A stretch of 42,959 nt of DNA from a virus, in the IMG/VR virus record IMGVR_UViG_3300008117_000246, positions 1 through 42,959 of that record; one strand, given 5' to 3'. Position numbers and translations under genes: made by a program. This document shows positions 22,247 to 29,858 of this stretch, in pieces (the first letter of the stretch is position 1; each line of letters opens with the position of its first letter). A model generated the notes under the pieces. The model was given only the letters and a program-made list of their open reading frames with translations, made no database searches and was not told the origin of the DNA.

Positions 22247-22549
22247 ATGCAGGGAGATTCGATTTGGACGGTATTGATTACAACAATCACAGTTTTAACT
22301 TCAGCAAGTGCTTGGAGGTACTATGAAAAAAGGGCAATCAAGCGTGAAAAAGATGATGAGTTCATAAGAAGGGACTACAGTGAAAGAATAGCAAAATTGG
22401 AAGCGTTACTAACTCAAAGCAGCAAAGAAAAAGATGAAATGCGCCAAACAATATTACATCTAACTGAACAAGTTGCAGCATTAGCAATCAAGGTTGAGTT
22501 CCTTCAAAAAGAAAATAGTGAATTACATAGTAAGTTGTTAAAGCAGTAA
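22247..22549 (+). CDS. Small membrane-anchored coiled-coil protein
   Basis: 100 aa. A short hydrophobic N-terminus (IWTVLITTITVLTSASAW, residues 6-23) is followed by a long charged coiled coil to the end (AKLEALLTQSSKEKDEMRQ, VEFLQKENSELHSKLL). The layout is that of an inner-membrane spanin or a tethered coiled coil. It ends immediately next to the end of the converging gene at 22550. Confidence 0.6.
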   Translation: MQGDSIWTVLITTITVLTSASAWRYYEKRAIKREKDDEFIRRDYSERIAKLEALLTQSSKEKDEMRQTILHLTEQVAALAIKVEFLQKENSELHSKLLKQ

Positions 22550-22837
22550 TTAAACATCTATTTTGATGGTAAAACTAAATTGTATGTCTCTGGAAAAAAA
22601 ATAAATTGCGGCATTATACAAAAAATTTTCAGCAACTTCTGGATATAAGCTAAACTCATCTACAATATCTCCTACTGTTAATGTGGAATCAATCAACAAA
22701 CTTTTTGTTGTTGTTATGTAATTAATATCTTTTACCTTTAACTTTGTCCCAACACCATAAAACCCTTCCATCCCACCTTTATTATAATCATTAACGTGGG
22801 TTTCAATTAATCGAAATAGTCGTTGCTTTCTATCCAT
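22550..22837 (-). CDS. Hypothetical protein
   Basis: 95 aa, no recognised domain, starts MDRKQRLFRLIETHVNDYN. The 3' end abuts the converging coiled-coil gene with no gap, as usual in this compact genome. Confidence 0.6.
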   Translation of the reverse strand: MDRKQRLFRLIETHVNDYNKGGMEGFYGVGTKLKVKDINYITTTKSLLIDSTLTVGDIVDEFSLYPEVAENFLYNAAIYFFSRDIQFSFTIKIDV

Positions 22838-22869
22838 GATAGAAATATAATAAAAAATACGCTAGATTG

Positions 22870-23004
22870 CTATTTTTTACCTTGCCCTCTATAATTTCTT
22901 TCGCTTCTATCGTGCTTATTATAAGACTTATGAGCTTTTCCAGTTCTTTTTTTACCAAAAGAAACCTTTCTTGATTCGGAATTTGTTTTACTTCCCTTTG
23001 CCAT
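22870..23004 (-). CDS. Tiny basic protein
   Basis: 44 codons; MAKGSKTNSESRKVSFGKKR, then TGKAHKSYNK and HDRSERNYRGQGKK. Very rich in Lys/Arg/Ser, a composition typical of small nucleic-acid-binding or ribosome-like phage peptides. A GTATTTAT box (minus strand of 23021-23028) lies 16 bases before the ATG. Confidence 0.55.
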   Translation of the reverse strand: MAKGSKTNSESRKVSFGKKRTGKAHKSYNKHDRSERNYRGQGKK

Positions 23005-23058
23005 ATACTTTTTGTTTCTTATAAATACTTATATTTGTCATTTCAAAATAATCAATAA

Positions 23059-23322
23059 ATGAGTAAAGTTTTAACAGCAGAAATTGAAATTTCCCAAAAT
23101 TTTCTAAATCACTTGATACGGCATTATCCGTATATTGAGGTCGATTTTCATTTTGGTAAAACATTAAAGTTTTTATGCGTTGATGATAAGAATTATAATT
23201 TGGAATTCAATAAAAAGTATTTGGTTAATAAAATATTTAATCTGGAAGCAGATAATTGGAAAACTCTTGGAGTTCCAACTTTAAGAAAAACAATAAAAAA
23301 ATTTATTGATGGTTGGAGATAA
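23059..23322 (+). CDS. Hypothetical protein
   Basis: 87 aa, starts MSKVLTAEIEISQNFLNHLI. No domain recognised; small alpha/beta protein without signal peptide. Divergent from the tiny basic gene at 22870. Confidence 0.6.
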   Translation: MSKVLTAEIEISQNFLNHLIRHYPYIEVDFHFGKTLKFLCVDDKNYNLEFNKKYLVNKIFNLEADNWKTLGVPTLRKTIKKFIDGWR

Positions 23323-23326
23323 AAAA

Positions 23327-23358
23327 TTTGATTGGTTCAGTTATTTGATCTATCTTTG
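23327..23358 (+). promoter_or_regulatory. Host-type (Bacteroidota) promoter
   Basis: TTTG (23327-23330), 20 bases, TATCTTTG (23351-23358): a full match to the Bacteroidota -33/-7 promoter (TTTG, 19-21 bases, TAnnTTTG). The tRNA-like gene begins 56 bases downstream, so the tRNA should be made by unmodified host RNA polymerase. Confidence 0.75.
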
Positions 23359-23413
23359 TAAAGAGTTTGAAACTTATAGGTGATGAAAGATACTCGGTAT
23401 TCAAATTCAATTT

Positions 23414-23487
23414 GGTTGAGGTAGCTCAGAAGGTAGAGCAACGGAATGAAAATACGTGTGCCAGTGGTTCAACTCCACTCCCAACCA
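23414..23487 (+). tRNA. tRNA-Phe(GAA)-like gene, slightly degenerate
   Basis: Cloverleaf by hand: acceptor GGTTG(A)GG with CCCAACC, needing a bulged A at 23419; TA linker; D stem GCTC/GAGC; anticodon arm ACGGA-ATGAAAA-TACGT with anticodon GAA (23448-23450), U33 present, and one G-A mismatch; five-base variable loop; T arm AGTGG-TTCAACT-CCACT; discriminator A. CCA is not encoded (CGA follows). The defects suggest a decaying gene, an unusual tRNA, or a sequencing insertion. Its own host-type promoter lies upstream. Confidence 0.7.
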
Positions 23488-23557
23488 CGATTCGGTATTT
23501 TTTACGCTATGACAGAACTACTGTTTCAAACCAGACCTCTAACTCATGAAAACGCAG

Positions 23558-23588
23558 GGAATAAAGTGATGACTTTATTCCTTTTTTA
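23558..23588 (+). terminator. Intrinsic terminator after the tRNA region
   Basis: Perfect 9-bp stem GGAATAAAG / CTTTATTCC, loop TGATGA, then T-run. The 23488-23557 stretch between the tRNA and this hairpin holds no gene I can support. Confidence 0.9.
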
Positions 23589-23591
23589 TTT

Positions 23592-23599
23592 ATATTTAT
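23592..23599 (+). promoter_or_regulatory. ATATTTAT box
   Basis: ATATTTAT, nine bases before the ATG of the structural protein at 23609. Confidence 0.5.
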
Positions 23600-23608
23600 T
23601 AAATAAAA

Positions 23609-24406
23609 ATGCCAACGTCTCATCTATTTGCTTATAATACTGGAACCACTTTAAGTGGAACAGTTCAAGTTGGTGATTTAGCAATTAGTCAGGATAATTT
23701 AGATTACGGAAATGTATATTCGGCATTAACTTGGTGGAATGGACCTGACGAGGACTTAGGTTATGTAATTGCTCATACAACACCTGACGGAACACAACCA
23801 AATCAAGGAATGGTGCCAGCATATTTAGGATTTTGGCGTTCCAAGGAATTAACAGAAAATTCTTTTGTTTCCTTGGCAAGTTGGGTGGCGCAAGGATCGC
23901 AATATTTTATAAATGGAGACCAAGCTAAACTATGGCTTAATGGGGAAGGATATTGGACTAATTTTACATCTGGCTCAACAGTAGTATTTTATTCTGGAGA
24001 AACATACGAACAATTATGGGTTTCCGGTATGACAGTTACTGCCACAAGCACAAATTACAATTTTTATTCTTATGAACCAACATACTTGGGGGTTTCGTTT
24101 GATGTTGGAGGAACTGCACTGATAACGGATACCTGGCAGACCTATGGATTTTACGACTTTACAGGTTATCAAACTTTGAGTTGTGACATATCATTAGCTG
24201 GATTTGGAGGCGGTTTGCAAGTTACGTTAATTTTGACAAACGGCATTACCTATTTATCGAGTGTGACAACTGATCTTGGCAGTCAAACATTAAATTTGGA
24301 TATATCAACATGGAGTGGTATTGGTCAAATTCAGATTGAGATTTCTGGTTCCGGAAATGGATTTTGGGCGGATTTACAAATCTTTTCCGTTTATTTGCAA
24401 AATTAA
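23609..24406 (+). CDS. Virion structural protein, probably tail-fibre-like
   Basis: 265 aa. N-terminus MPTSHLFAYNTGTTLSGTVQ, with VQVGDLAIS and TWWNGPDEDLGYVIAHTTPD, a style typical of structural proteins of flavobacterial phages. The C-terminal ~100 residues form a Gly/Thr/Ser-rich jelly-roll-like strand pattern (TYLGVSFDVGGTALITDTWQ, IQIEISGSGNGFWADLQIF), suggesting a carbohydrate- or receptor-binding tip. No tag, as expected for an external protein. Preceded by an ATATTTAT box, which supports that box being a late promoter. Confidence 0.7.
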   Translation: MPTSHLFAYNTGTTLSGTVQVGDLAISQDNLDYGNVYSALTWWNGPDEDLGYVIAHTTPDGTQPNQGMVPAYLGFWRSKELTENSFVSLASWVAQGSQYFINGDQAKLWLNGEGYWTNFTSGSTVVFYSGETYEQLWVSGMTVTATSTNYNFYSYEPTYLGVSFDVGGTALITDTWQTYGFYDFTGYQTLSCDISLAGFGGGLQVTLILTNGITYLSSVTTDLGSQTLNLDISTWSGIGQIQIEISGSGNGFWADLQIFSVYLQN

Positions 24407-24420
24407 ACTACTTATTAGTT

Positions 24421-24428
24421 ATATTTAT
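24421..24428 (+). promoter_or_regulatory. ATATTTAT box
   Basis: ATATTTAT, five bases before the ATG at 24434. Confidence 0.5.
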
Positions 24429-24433
24429 ATGGC

Positions 24434-25408
24434 ATGAAGGATTTAATAAAAAAGGTTTTGGGGGAATCAATAAAAAAGATTAATGAAGCGGAAGAAGTAA
24501 AATATTCACCATGTGAAACAGAATTTGGTGGATCGTCAATCCAGAAGGAATTTTGTCGAGCAGTGGCAACAAAATTCAATAGAGCACCACACCGAGGTAA
24601 GTTCAAAAAAGTGTTTTTTGACTTTATTGGGAGAAATAAAGAAGACTTAATTTTTAAGGTGGAAGATATAACTCAATCAAGTAAAATGTATCAAGAAAGA
24701 TACAGGGAAGTTATAGAGATTGCTGAAAAACTTAATGATAATTGCCAAAGCAATAAAATAACATCAATGGTTGATGAAATTTTCGATACCTCAATAAAAA
24801 AAGGTGTTTTGTATTATCTACAAAATGACGGCGAATATTCTCTCTACAATAAATTTGATAGTTCCTACGCACCACAAGCAGTCTTAATTACAAAATGGAT
24901 GAATACTGACAGACAACCTTCTTTGTTTTCCGAGTATAAAGGTAAAATGGGGGTTAAGGAAATGAGACTGTTAGCAGATGAATTGTCAAATCAAGTATTA
25001 AACGACAATCAGCTTTGGGAAACAATTCTTCCTGAAATAATGGGTAAAATGTTCCTTCGTTCTAATTTAGTGAATAATAGTGGCGCTGAATTTCTTAAAA
25101 TAGTTGATAATGTTTTGAAACAAAATCAAGATTATGGCGCAGCACTTGAAAACGAATTTATTAGCCAACTGCAAAGTTTAGGTTATGAAGTTTTACCAAC
25201 ATCTGAACAATATGGTTTTGTTGATATGTTTTTAGGAATTGATTTTATATTTTGGTCAGAAAAATTAAATGTTTGGATTCCGGCACAAATTAAACGCACC
25301 TTGAGCTCAAGTAGCCAACTAGATAAACTAGGTTGTAGATATTACCTCAAAGGAACAAAAGCAAAGTTTGGAAATCAAAACCAATACATTAGCAATTCAC
25401 CATTTTAA
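24434..25408 (+). CDS. Tagged nuclease-like protein, copy 1
   Basis: 324 aa. The N-terminus MKDLIKKVLGESIKKINEAE has two possible cleavage sites, L-G-E and I-N-E. The C-terminal part looks like a PD-(D/E)xK-type nuclease core: helix ALENEFISQL (Glu near 235), strand GFVDMFLGIDFIFW with Asp near 270, and PAQIKR (Q-x-K near 285). It is a paralogue of the next gene, sharing the PC-x-x-x-FG, FCR and YGFVD-FLGIDF segments. Inferred: packaged nuclease attacking host or rival DNA. Cleavage activity is unproven. Confidence 0.6.
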   Translation: MKDLIKKVLGESIKKINEAEEVKYSPCETEFGGSSIQKEFCRAVATKFNRAPHRGKFKKVFFDFIGRNKEDLIFKVEDITQSSKMYQERYREVIEIAEKLNDNCQSNKITSMVDEIFDTSIKKGVLYYLQNDGEYSLYNKFDSSYAPQAVLITKWMNTDRQPSLFSEYKGKMGVKEMRLLADELSNQVLNDNQLWETILPEIMGKMFLRSNLVNNSGAEFLKIVDNVLKQNQDYGAALENEFISQLQSLGYEVLPTSEQYGFVDMFLGIDFIFWSEKLNVWIPAQIKRTLSSSSQLDKLGCRYYLKGTKAKFGNQNQYISNSPF

Positions 25409-25412
25409 TCTT

Positions 25413-26480
25413 ATGAGAAAATTTATCCTTGATATATTAAAAAATCATGTTGGTGTTATAAGCGAGCAGGATGAATATAAAGCAAAAAGCACAATAGATC
25501 CATGCGGTGACGTTTTTGGTAGTGACAGAATAAAATTGAGTTTTTGCCGCAGTATTATATTCAACATGAAATCGGATAGAAAAATTAGAGATGTTTTTAC
25601 CGAAGAATTAAAGAAATATTTGTTGAAAATTGAACCCGGAAACGCAAAATTTTGGTTGAATGTTGTAAGAGTTTCAGAGGACAGCGACATTTATAAAAAA
25701 GGATTCAAAGAAATTGAAAAAACTAATGAATTGCTAAAATCAAACTGTCCTTATGTGTTACAAAGATTTAAGCAAAACTTTGACACTTATTTATCAAGAG
25801 AATCTGGTTTATATCTACAAGAGAAAGAGGATTATTCGCTTTTTAACAGATTGGCTGAGTCTTATGTTGGTGCTGGCGTTACATTAACAAAATACTTGGA
25901 TATTTCCGGATTTTTTAATAATTTGAAACCAATTCCAGATATTTTGGAAGAGTTCAAAGATGCTCCCGGCATAAATGATAGGAATTTATGGGATTTTGTG
26001 TCAAAGGAATGGTTAAATTATTTGTATAATACAAAAAACCCTGTTAGAAACATATGGGTTCAGGGTAAATTACCAAAATTACAATACATTTCATTAAACA
26101 ATTTATTCAATAGGTTGTTTAAAGAGCAGGATTATGAATATACAATCAAATTATCAGAGGAATTGATTTCTGCGGTTAAGAAAGCATTACATTTAATAAA
26201 ATCGCAAGGTGATGCTGTTGAAAAAATCTTTGAAAAAGAAATGGTGTCAAAAAAATTAGAATATATTGATACTGGCGAAAATTTTGGATTTGTTGATAGA
26301 TTTTTAGGTATAGATTTTCTTTATTATTCACCAAAATACGATATTTGGGTTCCGGTTCAGGTTAAGACTGTGATGCCGAAAGGAAAGAATAGAATTGATG
26401 GATTAGGATGTAGAATGATAAGAAAAGCCGCTCTGGACAAGGATGGTAGTTTGAAAACGGAGATTATTGTAACAGATTAA
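25413..26480 (+). CDS. Tagged nuclease-like protein, copy 2
   Basis: 355 aa from the ATG at 25413 (a longer frame from 25368 would overlap copy 1 and bury the tag). Tag MRKFILDILKNHVGVISE (I-S-E, residue 18). It matches copy 1 in DPCGDVFGSDRIKLSFCR and in GFVDRFLGIDFLYYSPKYDI then WVPVQVKT, so the candidate Asp and Q-x-K are kept. The middle parts differ strongly, suggesting old duplication followed by divergence of target or immunity surfaces. Starts 4 bp after copy 1. Confidence 0.65.
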   Translation: MRKFILDILKNHVGVISEQDEYKAKSTIDPCGDVFGSDRIKLSFCRSIIFNMKSDRKIRDVFTEELKKYLLKIEPGNAKFWLNVVRVSEDSDIYKKGFKEIEKTNELLKSNCPYVLQRFKQNFDTYLSRESGLYLQEKEDYSLFNRLAESYVGAGVTLTKYLDISGFFNNLKPIPDILEEFKDAPGINDRNLWDFVSKEWLNYLYNTKNPVRNIWVQGKLPKLQYISLNNLFNRLFKEQDYEYTIKLSEELISAVKKALHLIKSQGDAVEKIFEKEMVSKKLEYIDTGENFGFVDRFLGIDFLYYSPKYDIWVPVQVKTVMPKGKNRIDGLGCRMIRKAALDKDGSLKTEIIVTD

Positions 26481-26488
26481 ATATAAAT

Positions 26489-26719
26489 ATGGCGACAAGA
26501 GTGGAACAAAAAGGACAGATAGTACCAAATAAATGGGAAGTGACGTATGAAGATGAGGATAGTATCTCAATTTGGAGATATAACACGTCAAAATCGTCTT
26601 CCGGGCCATTTGAGGTTGAATATAAATGGAAAAAAACATTTAATCCGTGGGATCAAAAGAAAAAAACCCTGGGTGATTTAGTGAAAGAAGAAAAGAAAAA
26701 AAGGTCAGTTAGAAACTGA
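26489..26719 (+). CDS. Small hypothetical protein
   Basis: 76 aa, beta-rich then Lys-rich (TRVEQKGQIVPNKWEV, WKKTFNPWDQKKKTLGDLVK). Unrecognised. Its last codons (KKRSVRN) lie in the following terminator hairpin. It follows the copy-2 nuclease-like gene by 8 bp. Confidence 0.6.
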   Translation: MATRVEQKGQIVPNKWEVTYEDEDSISIWRYNTSKSSSGPFEVEYKWKKTFNPWDQKKKTLGDLVKEEKKKRSVRN

Positions 26720-26730
26720 CCTTTTTTTTA
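26697..26730 (+). terminator. Bidirectional terminator that encodes both C-termini
   Basis: GGTCAGTT (26703-26710), AGA loop, AACTGACC (26714-26721), flanked by A- and T-runs. Read on the plus strand it encodes KKRSVRN-stop of the gene at 26489; on the minus strand KKRSVSN-stop of the gene at 26705. Confidence 0.9.
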
Positions 26731-26986
26731 AGTATCCCGCAATTTTTTCAAGTTTTTCCGCATCAGTATGTTTGAATATGAAAGTATCAAACGCCCCATA
26801 CTTTGATTGATGTCCAAAGATATATTTGATGGCGTATAAAATTCTGGAATACCACGGCATAGGTTTAAGATGAACCTCAAAATACACCACCGGATGATTA
26901 TCATCGTCATCAAAAAAAACTAACATTAAATGTTCGGGTGAATTACATTCACAAAGCAGCAAATCCACGTCATTTGTGTTATACAT
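26705..26986 (-). CDS. Hypothetical phage protein
   Basis: 93 aa from the ATG at 26986, which overlaps the end of the phosphoesterase gene by 8 bp; a longer frame starts at 27019. Sequence begins MYNTNDVDLLLCECNSPEHL and contains FFDDDD and VYFEVHL, WYSRILYAIKYIFGHQSKYG. A conserved-looking small phage protein with two Cys but no known function. Its C-terminus is encoded in the shared terminator. Confidence 0.6.
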   Translation of the reverse strand: MYNTNDVDLLLCECNSPEHLMLVFFDDDDNHPVVYFEVHLKPMPWYSRILYAIKYIFGHQSKYGAFDTFIFKHTDAEKLEKIAGYLKKRSVSN

Positions 26987-27647
26987 AATCAAATTTTTTG
27001 GTTTCCAAATCATAATCAATCATAACTGGTTTGTTTTTTGGCTTATAACTTTCGCCCAAAACGGCTGCGTTTATATATTCCACACCATCGATGGTTTTTT
27101 GCCCGTATGAGCCATGTATGTGGCCAAAAACGTGAATTTTCGGTGAAACTTGTGTCACTTTTGTCTGAAGTAGTTCGCAACCCACATTCAAATTATTTGG
27201 CGCCACATCCAGAATACCCCAGGGTGGGCCGTGGGTTACCAAAACATCCAAATTTTCCGGAATGCGATCCCATGTTTCCTCCAATTCTTTCCCCATTCGA
27301 GGAAGATTAAATGCCCAATCAAAGAATTCAGGTTGCCAAGGACTACCATAGATTTTCAAACCATCTATTTCAACCATAGAATCAAAAAGATAATGAACAT
27401 TTTTATCTCTGAATATTTCGGGTATTTCTGTCATTACCTCAAATCCCCAATCGTGATTTCCTGCGATAAATACCTTATGGGTATAATCAACATCTGAAAA
27501 CCAATTTAAGAAATCATATATTTCTGTTGATTTACCGATGTTAGATACATCACCAGCATGTATGAGGACATCTCCTGAATCTAACAGGTTATCGTAATGG
27601 GAGTGTAGTCCGTGTGTGTCGCTAATAAATGTTATTCTCTTTTTCAT
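26979..27647 (-). CDS. Calcineurin-like metallophosphoesterase
   Basis: 222 aa from the ATG at 27647 (MKKRITFISDTHG). All five metal-binding blocks are visible: SDTHG, HAGDVSNIG, AGNHDWG, THGPPWG and FGHIHG. Such enzymes hydrolyse phosphomono- or diesters, in phages often nucleotides or RNA ends (as T4-like and lambda phosphatases do). Part of the 28874-26705 minus-strand operon. It could remove 2',3'-cyclic or 3' phosphates together with the RNA-repair block further right; that is inference. Confidence 0.92.
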   Translation of the reverse strand: MKKRITFISDTHGLHSHYDNLLDSGDVLIHAGDVSNIGKSTEIYDFLNWFSDVDYTHKVFIAGNHDWGFEVMTEIPEIFRDKNVHYLFDSMVEIDGLKIYGSPWQPEFFDWAFNLPRMGKELEETWDRIPENLDVLVTHGPPWGILDVAPNNLNVGCELLQTKVTQVSPKIHVFGHIHGSYGQKTIDGVEYINAAVLGESYKPKNKPVMIDYDLETKKFDYV

Positions 27648-27768
27648 CTCGCTTGCGGTCAATTTGATTTAATCTTGGAATTATAATATCTGATGGTTTT
27701 AGTTTGTAAGCCCACAAATATGACTTAATAATTCCAATTGTCAAAATAAATAAAATAAAATATATCAT
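27622..27768 (-). CDS. Tiny membrane protein
   Basis: 48 codons, beginning MIYFILFILTIGIIKSYLWA (one membrane span), then a basic tail (KLKPSDIIIPRLNQIDRKRD). Overlaps the start of the phosphoesterase gene by 26 bp, a typical coupled arrangement, and fills the gap 27648-27780. Confidence 0.45.
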   Translation of the reverse strand: MIYFILFILTIGIIKSYLWAYKLKPSDIIIPRLNQIDRKRDEKENNIY

Positions 27769-27780
27769 AAAGTTTGTTTT

Positions 27781-28377
27781 TTAATCCCACCACCCACGCA
27801 TGCCGGTTCCGTTGAATTGATCATAAAAATCAATATTGGGGTCAAAGGTTTTATAATCTTGATCTCCTTTCAGGATGCTCCAAAGTTCAGCCCAATATTC
27901 TTCCTCAATTTCGCGTGCCCTTTCAAATATTTTTGTGGTTTTTTCTTGATCTTCATCTGGTGACAAATCAAGTAACTCGTAATAATCTGAGTCTTCAATT
28001 TTTTTGAACTCAAAGTTTGATTTAGGTAACTCACCAAGTTCGGCTTCCGCAAGATCAACAAAATCATCATTCTTAAAGTGCGTCAGAATTTCAACACATC
28101 TTCTTATCATTGTGACCTTTTTCATTCTTGAATAATCAACCTCAATGCCCTTGGTCTCCAGATTATCCGCCATATTCATCAAAGAATATCTCAACATTTC
28201 ATATGTGAAATGTGGGTCCCACCACCTAAATCCATATAATGGTTTTCTGAAATACCACATATTTCTGATGAATTGAGGTATATTATACCTTATGGTTTCA
28301 TAAGTGAGATAAATCGGATGGTTATACCACCAAATGCTATCAAAATAATCTCTAACTTTTTCAATAAGGTTTTTCAT
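27781..28377 (-). CDS. Hypothetical protein
   Basis: 198 aa. Trp/Tyr-rich start (YFDSIWWYNHPIYLTYETIR, WYFRKPLYGFRWWDPHFTYE) and an acidic helical C-terminal half (ERAREIEEEYWAELWSILKG). The pattern recurs in large phages but I know no function. Member of the minus-strand operon promoted from 28897. Confidence 0.6.
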   Translation of the reverse strand: MKNLIEKVRDYFDSIWWYNHPIYLTYETIRYNIPQFIRNMWYFRKPLYGFRWWDPHFTYEMLRYSLMNMADNLETKGIEVDYSRMKKVTMIRRCVEILTHFKNDDFVDLAEAELGELPKSNFEFKKIEDSDYYELLDLSPDEDQEKTTKIFERAREIEEEYWAELWSILKGDQDYKTFDPNIDFYDQFNGTGMRGWWD

Positions 28378-28378
28378 A

Positions 28379-28585
28379 TTATGTGAATTTATTAATTTTA
28401 GAAAGAATTCGTCTATATATATCTCTGCTGGCAGTTAAACGTTCGGCATCAATAACTTTATTATGTTTTTTTATCCATAAATCATAACAATTCAGGGCTC
28501 CATCAACATGCTGCATATTTTGGCATGATTCAACAACTCGCAAAATCCATTTGTAATCACGGTCAAAAATTTCTTGTTTGTTCAT
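28379..28585 (-). CDS. Small hypothetical protein
   Basis: 68 aa, helical (EIFDRDYKWILRVVESCQNM, YDLWIKKHNKVIDAERL). One base separates it from the next gene; same operon. Unrecognised. Confidence 0.55.
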   Translation of the reverse strand: MNKQEIFDRDYKWILRVVESCQNMQHVDGALNCYDLWIKKHNKVIDAERLTASRDIYRRILSKINKFT

Positions 28586-28586
28586 A

Positions 28587-28874
28587 TCAAATTAAATTTA
28601 AAACATAAAAAATCGCAGCTTCGTATGCTTCTGTCGGATTCTCGTTACCCCTACCGTAATAATGATCATCGTAGTATATGCAGCTACCATATCGATAATC
28701 CGGAGATTGTTCCGGATCAATATATCTGTCAACACTAATCCAAATGTTGTGGTTTTCATATATCCACATTACTACTTCAGCAATGGTAGGATAACTACTT
28801 TCAAAATCGGGTAATATTCTAAACCCTTTTTCCTTCAGCAATTTTGCTGTTTCTACATTAACTGGTGTGTTCAT
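28587..28874 (-). CDS. Hypothetical protein
   Basis: 95 aa, begins MNTPVNVETAKLLKEKGFRI and contains SYPTIAEVVMWIYENHNIWI and ENPTEAYEAAIFYVLNLI. The 'AKLLKEKGF..PTxAEVxxWL..W...P.EAYxxAI' pattern is common in small phage proteins of unknown role. First gene after the host-type promoter at 28897. Confidence 0.65.
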   Translation of the reverse strand: MNTPVNVETAKLLKEKGFRILPDFESSYPTIAEVVMWIYENHNIWISVDRYIDPEQSPDYRYGSCIYYDDHYYGRGNENPTEAYEAAIFYVLNLI

Positions 28875-28896
28875 GGTGTCTGTGTTTTTGATGGGA

Positions 28897-28904
28897 CAAA
28901 GATA
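28897..28904 (-). promoter_or_regulatory. Host-type promoter -7 element
   Basis: Minus strand reads TATCTTTG, the Bacteroidota TAnnTTTG consensus, 22 bases before the ATG at 28874. It should start the operon 28874 to 26705. This contrasts with the ATATTTAT boxes of the plus-strand genes. Confidence 0.6.
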
Positions 28905-28952
28905 AGTAATATAATTGATTAAAACTAATTGTTGATTATTTTATTTTTGATA

Positions 28953-28960
28953 ATATTTAT
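28953..28960 (+). promoter_or_regulatory. ATATTTAT box
   Basis: ATATTTAT, 14 bases before the ATG at 28975. Confidence 0.5.
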
Positions 28961-28974
28961 GTTAAACCCTTGCT

Positions 28975-29601
28975 ATGAATAATTTAAGAAAAATAATCCG
29001 GGAAGCATTAGAAACTCATTTAGATAAAACTTTAATACTAAAAGAAGATACCCAAGTTTCAGACTCCCTCAAATACCATATTGAAAATAACCTGTCTCTA
29101 ACTGACAACATTTATAGAGTTTATTCAGAAGCATACTTTAACCTCGTTAATGAAGTTAGACAACTATGGGAATCCGGACTGATTAACTTAAACGAAGAAG
29201 ATACACTAATGGTTGAATCCGACCTCGGAAAAAAAGTCAAAATAAATGGAGAAATCGTCTATTTGGACGCACCATTCATTTATGAAGAAGAAACCGAACA
29301 AGATATTATCGAAGAAGCAAAACATAGAGGAAAAAATGTTAAACTGAATAAACCATTTAGAACACCAGGAGGTCCAAAAAAGTTTGCAGTATATGTTAAA
29401 ACTCCTGGAGGTGGGGTAAAAAAAGTTACGTTTGGGGATCCAAAATTAAAAGTTAGAAACCGGAATAAAGGAGCCGCAAAATCTTTCAGAGCACGTCATA
29501 AATGCGACCAGAAGAAAGATAGAACAACTGCCGGATATTGGAGTTGCTCAGTCGGACGTTATGCGAAACAATTAGGTCTGTCTAGTAGTAATAGTTGGTA
29601 A
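28975..29601 (+). CDS. Tagged protein with a recurrent phage C-terminal module
   Basis: 208 aa. Short tag MNNLRKIIREAL (I-R-E at residues 8-10); further L-K-E and L-N-E sites occur at 22-24 and 72-74, so multiple trimming is possible. The C-terminal ~90 residues (LNKPFRTPGGPKKFAVYVKT, VTFGDPKLKV, KSFRARHKCD, GYWSCSVGRYAKQLG) form a compact basic module that recurs in many marine phage proteins; its Cys/His pair suggests metal binding. Function unknown. Coupled to the cupin-like gene (stop and start overlap in TAATG). Confidence 0.7.
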   Translation: MNNLRKIIREALETHLDKTLILKEDTQVSDSLKYHIENNLSLTDNIYRVYSEAYFNLVNEVRQLWESGLINLNEEDTLMVESDLGKKVKINGEIVYLDAPFIYEEETEQDIIEEAKHRGKNVKLNKPFRTPGGPKKFAVYVKTPGGGVKKVTFGDPKLKVRNRNKGAAKSFRARHKCDQKKDRTTAGYWSCSVGRYAKQLGLSSSNSW

Positions 29602-29858
29602 TGTTCCCATTTCACCAAGAAACAGAAGGTAATATTATAAAAAGAACTTTTTCACCAGATGTTGAATCGGATGAACTTGTTTGGCATCAAGACCTAAATG
29701 ATAGGGTTGTCACGATAATTGAGTCCGGCGGTTGGCAATTTCAAAGAGAAGATGAACTACCAATAAAATTAATGAATGAGCAAGTTTTATTCATACCCAA
29801 AAACTCTTGGCATAAACTTGTAGTCCATATTGAAGAATTAAATTCCATCAATTCTTAA
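29601..29858 (+). CDS. Small cupin-like protein
   Basis: 85 aa, starting MFPFHQETEGN at 29601 on the stop codon of the preceding gene. Cupin-like strand pattern: ELVWHQDLNDRVVTIIESGG, WQFQREDELPIKLMNEQVLF then IPKNSWHKLVVHIEE, with His residues at the usual metal positions (WHxD and WHK). Such proteins may bind metal or a small acid; the substrate is unknown. Its end overlaps the converging WC-domain gene by 21 bp. Confidence 0.65.
   Translation: MFPFHQETEGNIIKRTFSPDVESDELVWHQDLNDRVVTIIESGGWQFQREDELPIKLMNEQVLFIPKNSWHKLVVHIEELNSINS

Noticed and set aside
23367-23637. Two short open frames over the tRNA region
   Set aside because: They overlap the cloverleaf and the terminator hairpin and show no protein-like composition.
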